DNA of 64,000 nucleotides from contig OZ014416.1 in NCBI GenBank assembly GCA_963965975.1, positions 6,386,001 through 6,450,000 on the forward strand, in the 5' to 3' direction. The stretch's first letter is position 1. Each line of letters starts with the position of its first letter. Under the pieces are notes generated by a model. It was not told where the DNA came from. It did no database searches and was given only the letters and a program-made list of their open reading frames with translations. Below, in pieces: positions 1 to 12,500 of the stretch. The translations under genes were made by a program, and so were the position numbers. This stretch comes from Xestospongia bergquistia. Its lineage: Eukaryota; Porifera; Demospongiae; Haplosclerida; Petrosiidae.

Positions 1-48
<48 letters not shown>
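1..48. repeat. (AT)n microsatellite
   Basis: An almost pure AT dinucleotide run opens the window. A shorter version at 3841-3863 sits at the same place in the next duplicated module, so the run marks the left edge of a repeat unit that continues beyond the window. Confidence 0.95.
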
Positions 49-51
<3 letters not shown>

Positions 52-474
52 CTAACAAAACAGGTTTCTCTCTGTTAGTCATGATACTATTAATCATAGC
101 CTTTTGTAGTGTAATACAATCATACCTGAGATCCTTACTTTTCTTGACCATTATACTTTGTGTTAACCACAAAACATGTTATAAACACTTCATCAGAAAC
201 TGTTTATTGCAGTTACTATTCCAAATTTCTCAGAAACAATGCCAAACATTTTTAAATGCTTAATTTATATGTATTCATCAATCAAAATGATTATATGTAA
301 TCATTTTGAAAGAATATCTTAACCCTTAGAAGACCACTGTCACAAATTCACAAATTTGTGACACATGGAATGTTAATTTTAAAAATGTTTCTTATATACC
401 TTAAATTATTTATAGAAAGCTTAACAAATTATTATTTAATAATTATTGCTATAGAACAACAAGTGATTTTGATC
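49..474. repeat. Intronic duplicated segment, copy 1
   Basis: This stretch is repeated with few changes at about 3864-4290, and more loosely at about 5270-5460 and 7850-8030. It lies in the probable intron upstream of the first visible ankyrin exon of gene A. Small open frames here (81-263, 358-555) recur with the repeat and have no coding support. From 475 to 840 nothing recognisable was seen. Confidence 0.8.
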
Positions 475-839
475 AGGTTTTTGAAAATTGCTCAGATATT
501 AAAACAGAAGGAGAGTGTTGTTACAATTATGACTGTAGTAGCAATGATTAACTGAATAATGAAGTCATGCAGATTGTGTTCAGATGAATGTTTTAATAAA
601 TGCCATGTTTGACTGTAACTCATAAATCATAGCCTTTCATATATGATATATTCATAGTAAAACAAACATACCATAGTGGTTGATGGGTAAAGCAATTTGC
701 TATTGAGAAAACAGAAATTTAAGCATACATACAGTGATTTTTTTCATCAACAAACTCCCAATTTTTCACCTGGATCTTGTGGTTTTTAAGTGCAATAAAT
801 TAAATAGGCATTGTCCTTTAAGATTTAGCCTAAATATAC

Positions 840-1240
840 CTATTAAATCATATCATCATAAAAGAAAGCAACAGCACATAATTTATTATAACAACAGCAC
901 ATATGTCATCATAGCAACAGTTACTAAGTAAAAGAAAGCATGTCACCATAACATGAATTGCTACAGTAACAGCCTGTATGTCACCATAGATACTGTTATA
1001 TAACAACAACACATGCGTAATGATAAAAACTATTGTCTTGGTGACTATTGTCATTATACAACTATAGTATAACAACAATTAACATTGTCATAGTTACCAT
1101 AGTAACATTGTTATCCCAATTAGGTATGTATCGTCATGATAGCAATGATTTCCATGGTAACAGTTGTCATAAAGTCATTGCCATAGCAACAACATATAGA
1201 TATATTACTATATTGATGTTACTTATAACACTATGACAAT
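840..1240. repeat. Cluster of X-box-like palindromes
   Basis: The region is packed with inverted-repeat motifs such as gttaccatagtaac (about 1096) and tccatggtaac (about 1150), in the style GTYRCC-N-RGYAAC. Related clusters lie at about 5780-5870, 6530-6830, 9770-10060 and 10490-10570, as parts of duplicated modules. Open frames on both strands here are by-products of the repeat. Whether the motifs bind RFX-type factors is not shown. From 1240 to 1780 no feature was recognised. Confidence 0.6.
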
Positions 1241-1781
1241 TGAGCAAATTATTGTTTTAAGATGAAAATTATAGCATTATGCTTTGATATGTTTGTCAAA
1301 ATCTACAAAATATTTAATTAATGACCATTATTTAATTTTTGTGCATAATTGGCAAGTTTTGCTAATAAATGATTTTCTAACAAAAGTATAAAATGTAGTC
1401 ACTGTGACCATTTCATACATATTTTGGCACAAAACAATTTATTGCTATAGCTATTTCACATTTTGTGAAAACAATGTCAAAAACATACTATATCTTTAAA
1501 TAATATGTATTCATCCTAGATATTATATAAATGAGCATCTAATGACGAGAAGTTTCTAGCAAGTCTAAATACTTTAGTTTATATATGTGGGTGGGGTTTT
1601 ATTTTCTTGTTCACTGTCAAATTTTGTGTCTTGATGTGTTATCTTGTTTAGAAGTCAGTTCTAATATCATATAGTAATATCATGTGACAAGATATAGCTA
1701 ATAATGAGAATATGTTATTACTACAGTTTGTTAATTGTTACAATGTAATACAATTGTTATCATGATGTGTACTGATGACTA

Positions 1782-3362
1782 AAAGTCCATTCACGTTCAC
1801 CTGCCAAAAGAAGTAGTTATGCAATAAAAATTATAAATAATAAACCACTAATGAAAATATTTTTGGTTTACAAAAATGTACAAATTAACTGCGAACATCA
1901 TGAACGCACGTGGAACTTCATGTTCGATGAGCAGAAACCAACCAAAGTTAGGTAAAAAACCAGCCAAAGGCAGAAGAATATCTTCACAATCTAAATACAT
2001 TGTGAAGAATGTGAAAGCATTTTTTGAGAAGGAGAAGTTGAAGGGATCTTTTATTAAGAGACTGTTAGTTGTCAAAAGGACTACAGAAGCTACTGGTCTG
2101 TCATTAAGAACCATCAATCGAATTCATCAGGAGTACGTACATAAGTCATGATGGTCAGTTTATGATGCCAGTTAAAAGATATGGTGTTTCACGAATAAGA
2201 ATCAACCCCGATTTGTTTGACAGAGAAATAATTCGTAGAATCATTCATAACGTTTACTGTAGAAAGGAATATCCTACTGTCTGTAGTGTTTTGGAGAAAA
2301 TTAAGGAAGAGTTTGGTTTCCCAGGTGGCAGATTTTGTTTATGGAGAGTTCTAAAAGAGATGGGATATTCATACAAAAAGAAAGACAATAAACAATTTTT
2401 ATATGAACAACGAAGTATACTGGAACAAAGAGACACATACCTACAACAAATAAGACAACTAAGACAACAGAATGTAAACATTGTTTACACAGATGAAACA
2501 TGGGTCAATGCACATCACAATAATGATTATGTATGGATTGACAGGGAAAGGTGGATGGAAGGTTCCAAGTGGTAAAGGTGAAAAATTAATTGTATTACAA
2601 ACCTATATATCACACTGATGAACTTGCTAATGAGTACGGACATAACATTGTCTTTGACTTCCTTTTTGGAATTGTAAACTCAATCCAATTGAGTTGGCAT
2701 AGGCTTCAGTAAAAGGTTACATAGCAAAACACAACACACACTACAACCTGACACATGTTCAACAGTTAGTACCAGAAGGATTTAAACACACGACAATAGA
2801 TATGTGGTGAAGAAGAGAGTGATGATGAAGATAATGATGATGATGAGTTGATTGATGATGCAGACAGACAACTTATTGACAGAGCTTTATGTGAACAATC
2901 TACAACAAGTGCAAGCACAAGTGACATTTGGACTGACTCCAGACAAGAATTAGACAGTGACTTCCTTAGCAGCTTTGACCCAATTTTCCTTTAACTGACT
3001 GATTGTCCTTATATTTAACATTTGAATAATATTATAGCTATCATATAACGTATAAATTAGCCTTCAAAACTAGCTACTTACTGTAAAATCTTGTCTGCGC
3101 TAAAACTACAATCCTAGCGCCATTTTGATCATTGACCACACCCAATATACGTATGAACAATTCCAGTGGTCAGTGGTAAGCTTATACTTCATTTATGGAC
3201 AATACAGCTAACTTCAAAGTATACATCACAGGTGATTTTTGAAATTATCAGTAGATACGCAAGTTAAAAGGGATCAATATGGTACTTGAAATTTTGAAAT
3301 CTGACTAGTAATAAGGAAGTTACAGTGAAAAAACCAAGTGCCAGGTGAACGCGAATGGACTT
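1782..3362 (+). mobile_element. Decayed Tc1/mariner-type DNA transposon
   Basis: A left inverted repeat at 1784-1803 (agtccattcacgttcacctg) matches the complement of 3342-3361 with one mismatch. TA dinucleotides flank both ends (1780-1781 and 3363-3364), as expected for Tc1/mariner insertion. Inside is a damaged transposase on the plus strand. The element sits just upstream of an ankyrin exon of gene A, and its right end was copied along with that exon (see 4284-4744 and 6949-7309). Confidence 0.85.
1876..2994 (+). pseudogene. Tc1/mariner-like transposase, broken
   Basis: The first frame (1876-2151) encodes a basic N-terminus and a helix-turn-helix-like stretch (TTEATGLSLRTINRI). A second frame (2162-2575) holds the first catalytic aspartate in YTDETWVN. 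A frameshift near 2545 leads to a further piece (GKGEKLIVLQ). The third catalytic residue survives in LNPIEL at about 2670-2690, followed by a stop where a tryptophan is expected. An acidic tail ends at 2994. The segment with the second aspartate was not found. Several stops and frameshifts make it non-functional. Confidence 0.85.
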
Positions 3363-3440
3363 TAGTTACATTGACTATATACTTTATTGTCTAATAGTTT
3401 ATGTTTTGTAATTAAATAACTTTGTCTTTTATGTTCATAG

Positions 3441-3542
3441 GAAGGATGTACACCTGCACACTATGCAGCAGAGAATGGACAAACTGACACAGTAAAAGTG
3501 TTAATTGAAATTGGACAAGCTGATATTTGCACTAAGGATATA
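3441..3542 (+). CDS. Gene A ankyrin exon 1 (34 aa)
   Basis: Acceptor ttcatag and donor gtaagt bound a 34-codon, phase-0 exon. It reads EGCTPAHYAAENGQ then the invariant tail DTVKVLIEIGQADICTKD, ending in I. The TPAHYAA and G-x-T-D pattern is a standard ankyrin repeat. Compared with the exon at 7388 it differs at five codons, all changing the amino acid. Confidence 0.9.
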
Positions 3543-6500
3543 GTAAGTCACAGTAATTGTATTACAAGACATATCATTGCACCAAATTATGACCAATGAA
3601 GTAAATGAAATTACTTCATTTGGTTAATGGTTAATAAATCAGGTTAATAAATCAATAACACATGATTTTGAGGTGTATTACTGATTCAATTAGAAACCTA
3701 CACTCTATAAAAACTGTTATTTACCAGTTCATGATTCTTTTAATAAACATTTCAATGATAATAGCATTATGTAGTATTGCTTAATTCAATTAGCAAATTA
3801 GCAATATTAGTACTCTCATTATATGACTTGTAGCGAGGCTATTATAATATATATATATATATAAACTAACAAAACAGATTTCTCCCTGTTAGTCATGATA
3901 CTATTAATCATAGCCATTTGTCTAACTAGTAGTGTAATACAATCATACCTGAGATCCTTACTTTTCTTGACCATTATACATTGTGTTAACCACAAAACAT
4001 GTTATAAACACTTTATCAGAAACTGTTTATTGCAGTTACTATTCCAAATTTCTCAGAAACAATGCCAAACATTTTTAAATACTTAATTTATATGTATTTA
4101 TCAATCATCATGGAAATTTTGAAAGAATTTCTTAACCCTTAGAAGACCTCTATCACAAATTCACAAATTTGTGACACATGGAATGTTAATTTTAAAAATG
4201 TTTCTTATATACCTTAAATTATTTATAGAAAGCTTAACAAATTATTATTTAATAGTTATTGCTATAGAACAACAAGTGATTTCGACAACAAGTGCAAGCA
4301 CAAGTGACATTTAGACTGACTCCAGACAAGAATTAGACAGGACTTCCTTAGCAGCTTTGAACCATTTTTCCTTTAACTGACTGATTGTACTTATATTTAA
4401 CATTTGAATAATATTATAGCTATCATATAACGTATAAATTAGCCTTCAAAACTAGCTACTTACGGTAAAATCTTGTCAGCAATAAAACTTCAATCCTAGT
4501 GCCATTTTGATCCTTGACCACACCCAATATACGTATGATCAATTCCAGTGGTCAGTGGTATGCTCATACTTCATTTATGGACAATACAGCTAACTTCAAA
4601 GTATACATCACAGGTGATTTTTGAAATTATCAGTAGATACGCAAGTTAAAAGGGATCAATATGGTACTTGAAATTTTGAAATCTGACTAGTAATAAGGAA
4701 GTTACAGTGAAAAAACCAAGTGCCAGGTGAACGCGAATGGACTTTAGTTACATTGACTATATACTTTACTGTCTAATAGTTTATGTTTTGTAATTAAATA
4801 ACTTTGTCTATTATGTTCGTAGAATGGATGTACACCTGCACACTATGCAGTAATGAAGGGTCATACTGACACAGTAAAAGTGTTAATTGAAATTGGACAA
4901 GCTGATATTTGCACTAAGGATGATGTAAGTCACAGTAATTGTATTACAAGACATATCATTGTACCAAATTATGACCAATGAAGTAAATGAAATTACTTCA
5001 TTTGGTTAATGGTTAATAAATCAGGTTAATAAATCAATAAGACACATAATTTGAAGTGTATTACTGATTTAATAATAAACCTGTACTCTACAACAACTGT
5101 TCTTTACCAGTTCTTGATTCTTTTAATATAATTTTCCAAAACATTTCAATAATAATAATGTTTAATATTGATTAACTTAAGACAATAAGGGAACATGCAA
5201 AAAATTGGACTTTCATTATGTGACTTGTAACAAGACTAGTCTATATAATAACACAAGAACTTATAAATAATGTTCAAGCTTTTTCTCTATTAGTCATAAT
5301 ACTATTAATCATAGCCATTTGTCTAACCAGTAGTGTAATACTATCATGTCTGAGTCCTTACTTTGCTTGACCATTATTGCACTTCAGTTAGTAACAAAAA
5401 CATTTTATACAAATTTTGGTAGGAAAACGTTTATTACCATAACTATTCCAAATTTCTTGAAAACAATCCAAAGAGCACATATGTCACCTTATCATCAGTT
5501 ACTAAGCAACAATTACTAAGTCATCATAGCAACATTTACTAAGAAAAAGATATAGAATTTAGTCATTGTAGCCCTTCTATATTCTATACACATTTTGAGA
5601 GAAAACTGTTTATTGCCATGGCTATTCCAAATTTAATGAAAACAATGTCAAAATATACTATATCTTTAATTAATATGTATTCATCAATTTTTATGAAAGA
5701 TTTATAAATTTCAAAAGCAATTGTACCAATGAAATCACAAAATAGAAGGAGTCATATAATAAGCAACAGCATATAATTCACTATTGCAACAGTATGTAAT
5801 GTCACCATAGTGACAATCACTATAGCAAGATCATTAATGTCACCATAGCAACTGTTACTATAGCAAATAATAGTCACAATGGTTGTTATTAATGTTTATC
5901 AAATCCCATAACCTGCTATAAAAACAACATAATGGCAAGCCCATTCTCACTATAGTGAGTAAATGGAGACTTATTTGTCAACCATAGTGAATGCATATCA
6001 AAGTCACAGTTTACTTCCAGTAAGAATTTTCAGCACTATGTTCCCATTGTTCTTATTAGCAACAAAATATATATACTACAATATCATTGTACCAAATTAT
6101 GACCAATGAATTAATTAAAATTACTTCATTTGAGGTTAATAAATCAATAAGACACATGTTTTGATGTGTATTGTTGATTACTGAAACCTGCACTCTACAG
6201 CAACTGTTCTTTACCAGCTCATGATTATTTTAATATGTTTTTACCAAACATTTCAATAATAATAATACTAATGTGTATTATTGATGAATTTAATTAGCAA
6301 ATGTACTAAAATTGTACCATTTTGCCTTATGTTAACAACAAAAACATTTTATAATCATTTTAGCAGAAACTGTTTATTGCCATAACTATTCCAAATTTCT
6401 TAGAAACAATGCCAAAAGTTTCTAGATGTTTAATTGTATGTATTCATCAATCACCATGAACATTTTGCAAAAGTTTCTTCAACCAAATGTACCCATTAAA

Positions 6501-9500
6501 TAATAAAGTCCAAGGATTCATGTCATCATAGAAGAAAGCAACAGCACATAATTTATTATAGCAACAGCACATGTGTCATCATAGCAACAGTTACTAAACA
6601 AATGAAAGTTCGTCACCATAACATGAATTACTCAGTAACAGCAAATATGTCGCCATAGCAACTGTTGCTATACCAATAACATATGAGTATAAACAACTAT
6701 AGTATAACAAGAATAAACAATGTCATAGTTACCATAGCAACATTGCTATAGCAATTAGGTATGCATCTATCATGATAGCAATGATCTCCATGGTAACAGT
6801 TGTCATAACATCATTACCATAGCAACAACATATAGATATATTACTATATTAATGTTACTTATAACACTGACAATTGAGCAAATTGTTGTTTTAAGATGAA
6901 AATTATAGCATTATGCTTTCATATGTTCACAAACTTTGTCAAAACTTGATTGTCCTTATGTTTAACATTTGAATAATATTATAGCTATCATATAACGTAT
7001 AAATTAGCCTTCAAAACTAGCTACTTATGGTAAAATCTTGTCTGCGATAAAACTTCAATCCTAGCAACATTTTGGTCATTGACCACCCCCAATATACGTA
7101 TGAACAATTCCAGTGGTCAGTGGTATGCTCATACTTCATTTATGGACAATACAGCTAACTTCAAAGTATACATCACAGGTGATTTTTGAAATTATCAGTA
7201 GATACGCAAGTTAAAAGGGATCAATACGGTACTTGAAAGTTTGGAGTCTGACTAGTAATAAGGAAGTTACAGCGAAAAAACCAAGTGCCAGGTGAACGCG
7301 AATGGACTTTAGTTACATTGACTATATAGTTTACTGTCTAATAGTTTATGTTTTGTAATTAAATAACTTTGTCTATTATGCTCCTAGTATGAATGTACAC
7401 CTGCACACTATGCAGCAAGGAATGGAGATACTGACACAGTAAAAGTGTTAATTGAAATTGGACAAGCTGATATTTGCACTAAGGATAAAGTAAGTCACAG
7501 TAATTGTATTACAAGACATATCATTGTACCAAATTATGACCAATGAAGTAAATGAAATTACTTCATTTGGTTAATGGTTAATAAATCAGGTTAATAAATC
7601 AATAAGACACATAATTTGAAGTGTATTACTGATTTAATAATAAACCTGTACTCTACAACAACTGTTCTTTACCAGTTCTTGATTCTTTTAATATAATTTT
7701 CCAAAACATTTCAATAATAATAATGTTTAATATTGATTAACTTAAGACAATAAGGGAACATGCAAAAAATTGGACTTTCATTATGTGACTTGTAACAAGC
7801 CTAGTCTATATAGTAACACAAGAACTTATAAATAATGTTCAAGCTTTTTCTCTATTAGTCATGATACTATTAATCATAGCCATTTGTCTAACTAGTAGTG
7901 TAATACTATCATGTCTGAGTCCTTACTTTGTTTGACCATTATTTCACTTCAGTTAGTAACAAAAACATTTTCTACAAATTTTAGTACAAAACTATTACAA
8001 TAACTATTCCAATTTTCTCAAAAACAATCCAAAGAGCACATACGTCACCATATCATCAGTTACTAAGCAACAATTACTAAATCATCATAGCAAAATTTAC
8101 TAAGAAAATGATATAGAATTTAGTCATTGTAGCCCTTCTATATTCTATACACATTTTGAGAGAAAACTGTTTATTGCCATAGCTATTCCAAATTTAATGA
8201 AAACAATGTCAAAATATACTATATCTTTAATTAATATGTATTCATCAATTTCTATGAAAGATTTATAAATTTCAAAAGCAATTGTACCAATGAAATCACA
8301 AAATAGAAGGAGTCATATAATAAGCAACAGCATATAATTCACTATTGCAACAGTATGTAATGTCACCATAGTGACAATCATTATAGCAAGATCATTAATG
8401 TCACCATAGCAATTGTTACTATAGCAAATAATAGTCACAATGGTTGTTATTAATGTTTATCAAATCCCATAACCTGCTATAAAAACAACATAATGGCAAG
8501 CCCACTCTCACTATAGTGAGTAAATAGAGACTTATTTGTCAACCATAGTGAATGCATATCAAAGTCACAGTTTACTTCCAGTAAGAATTTTCAGCACTAT
8601 GTTCCCATCGTTCTTATTAGCAACAAAATATATATACTATAATATTTTTTTTTACATTAGTATAATGTAATTTGATAAGACATGTTATAGTACATACAGT
8701 AGATTGTGAACCCACAAGTATTGTGAACTGTATATATCATTATTGATTGAGAGTGTAGTCATACAAAGTAAATACATCTACATATGATGTTCATAAGATA
8801 TTCCTTTACAATCTGTACCTTGTAAGGTTGTCATTATTGTGTATAGTTTGTTTGATTGGATAATCAGGACAAGTTTTTTTAAAAGTACAGAACTGTGACT
8901 TCATTTAAGTAGTGTACATTTGTATAATATATTATGATTGATGATGTGAACCATTTGTTGACATAATAATGATGTAATGATGCTCCAATAGTACACTGGT
9001 CATACATTTCACTTCTTTCTAGTGTCTGTGATATAAAAGAGCATAAATTATCTTTTATTTTATTGGATCCTTATATTTACTTATTTATTGATAACTGGTT
9101 ACATTGACTATTTAGTTTATTGTCTAATAGTTGTTCTTTTATAATTAAATAACTTTGTCTATTATGTTCCTAGTTTGGACGTACACCTGCACACCTTGCA
9201 GCAAGGAATGGACATACTGACACAGTAAAACTGTTAATTGAAATTGGAGAAGCTGATATCAACGCTAAGGATGATGTAAGTCACAGTAATTGTATTACAA
9301 GACATATCACTGTACCAAATTATGACCAATGAATTAATTAAAATTACTTCATTTGAGGTTAATAAATCAATAAGACACATGTTTTGATGTGTATTGCTGA
9401 TTACTGAAACCTGCACTCTACAGCAACTGTTCTTTACCAGCTCATGATTATTTTAATATGTTTTTACCAAACATTTCAATAATAATAATACTAATGTGTA

Positions 9501-12500
9501 TTATTGATGAATTTAATTAGCAAATGTGCTAAAATTGTACCATTATCCCTTATGTTAACAACAAAAACATTTTATAATCATTTTAGCAGAAACTGTTTAT
9601 TGACATAACTATTCCAAATTTCTTAGAAACAATGCCAAAAGTTTCTAGATGTTTAATTGTGTGTATTCATCAATCACCATGAACATTTTGCAAAAGTTTC
9701 TTCAACCAAATGTACCCATTAAATAATAAAGTCCAAGGATTCATGTCATCATAGAAGAAAGCAACAGCACATAATTTATTATAGCAACAGCACATGTGTC
9801 ATCATAGCAACAGTTACTAAACAAATGAAAGTTCGTCACCATAACATGAATTACTCAGTAACAGTAAATATGTCGCCATAGCAACTGTTGCTATACCAAT
9901 AACATGTGATTATTAATGACTATAGTATAACAAGAATAAACAATGTCATAGTTACCATAGCAACATTGCTATAGCAATTAGGTATGCATCTATCATGATA
10001 GCAATGATCTCCATGGTAACAGTTGTCATAACATCATTACCATAGCAACAACATATAGATATATTACTATATTAATGTTACTTATAACACTGACAATTGA
10101 GCAAATTGTTGTTTTAAGATGAAAGTTATAGCATTATGCTTTCATATGTTTACAAACTTTGTCAAAACTTATAAAATATTTAATTAATGACCATTATTTA
10201 ATTTCTATTCATAATTGGCAATTTTTGCCAAAAAATGATTTGCTATCAAAAGTTTAACATATAGTTACTGTGACCTTTTTATACATATTTTGGCACAAAA
10301 CAATTTATTGCCATAATTATTCAAGTTTTGTTGAAAACAATGCTAAAACATACCATCTCTTTAATTCATAATTATATATTCATCAATCTCTATGAAAGAT
10401 TTATAAATTTCAAAAGCAATTGTACCAATGAAATCACAAAATATAAGGAGTCATACAATAAGCAACAGCATATAACTCACTATATCCATGGTATGTAATG
10501 TCACCATAGCAACAATCACTATAGCAATAGCATTTATTTCACCATAGCAACGGTACTATAGTGTCACAGTGTTTGTTATTAATGACTATCAAATCCCACA
10601 TAAAAATAACACAGTGGGAAGCCTATTCTAGCTATAGAGAGTAAAGAAAGCCTTTTTTTGTCAACCATAGTGAATACAAAAATACAAATAGAAATAGACA
10701 TGCACTGTTGGTACAAGCAAGTAACATATTAAAGTAAAGATTTTCAGCACTATGTTCTCAATGTTCTTATTAGCAATGAGATGTATGTATAACATTATTT
10801 ATTTTTCACATTACTATATTATAGTAATACAAATACAACATATTGTAGTACACATAGTTGACTGTGAACCCACAATCATTGTGAACTGTTGTATAATATA
10901 AATATATCACTGTTGATTGAGAGTATACTCATACAACAAAGTACATGTACATATAATGTTACAAAGATATTCTTATATTATTTGTAACTGTTGATCCCAT
11001 AACCTGCTGTAAAAATAACACAAAGATGATAATGTTTCACTATAGGGAGTGGAAAAATACTTCTTGTCAACCATATTGATTATAAAATACAATACAAATA
11101 CGTATACACTGTGTGGTACAAGCAAGTGACATAAAATCATAGTTTACTTGCAATAACAAGTGTCAGTGCTATTACTTAGACATTTAAAAGGTGTTTGGTT
11201 GTCATAGTTACATTTCCTCCTATGATGATCTTGAAAGATTGATTCAGACCATTTAATGAAACAGTTACATACCACTGATGTCTATCTCCACTAGTCACTG
11301 CTATTTAAGATTTTACTGCTCCTAGAAAAGTGTTCTTTTCAACTTCTCTGACTCTTTTGAGTCAATGACACTTAACCTCATAATGTCCCCATCAACTGTT
11401 GTATAATATAAATATATCGTTGTTGACTGTGAGCGTATTCATACAAACAAGGTACATGTACATATGATGTTCATAAGATATTGTTTTGTCATCTGTACCT
11501 TGTAAGGTTGTGATTATTGTCTATTACATAAGCAGCTTGTTTGCTTGGAAGATTGGTTTCTTTTCTTGAAACGTTATTTAAGTAGTGTACATTTATATAA
11601 TATAATATTATTATTAATGTCAACCATTTGTTGAAGTACCAAGTTATGGTTTGTTCATTATTGCTGATATTTACAATAACATTGATAGTGTTTGTTTTGT
11701 TTATAAGATAATTATGATGAATAATAACAAACTATTACAATTAAAGTATGTTCACTTAGTTCACTATTATAAACATAGCATTGTGAAACAAAAGTCATGA
11801 CAATCACTAGATTCATTAATCATATAATGATGCTTAAATTGGTAACTGGCCGTACATTTGACCTCTTTGTGTATCATCAAGTTAATGTATTACAAAATTG
11901 TATGTGTACTCATCAGTAGTAGACTGAGTAGCAGATATACCATTTCTTGAGTACTGTAATCATATTTGTCAATTCAACATAACATTGTACCTTGTAATGT
12001 CTTACAAGTATTATTGTTATTGCCATGGTGATCAATACAGGAGTTAAAAATTGGTGATAATAAGTTTTGAAAGATGGTTCACCATTTACTGCATATTTTG
12101 CCATATATCTACCATAAGTATTTATATCAATAATTAATTCAATATTAATATTGGTTCTCTATTATGAATTAATAATAATAATGATCTTAATATTTCTGAT
12201 AGCAATAATGAAATAAACTCTGTACCTTTGTTGGATACTTTGTAGTTCTTCGTTGGCTACTGAGATGAAAAATCTCCAAAGATGTATCTGATATCTTTAA
12301 TTATACAATTATTACATCATCAGTGCTTTAGATACATATTTAATTGAAAAAATGGTTGTCTATGTTACATTTCAAAGTATAATAAGAAAATTGAGTATTC
12401 CTTAAAAATTGCCACTTCCATCATTTATTCCTTGAATATATCTGATCAAATCTTTAATTTGGTTTCTTCACTTTGTTGGTTACTAGGAAGTGAACGTATA

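Noticed and set aside
848-1236. Overlapping hydrophobic open frames on both strands
   Set aside because: Formed by the repeated catag/caac palindromes, without start context or domain.
1876-2575. Functional transposase
   Set aside because: The two main frames are split, the second catalytic aspartate region is missing, and a stop interrupts the block after LNPIEL.
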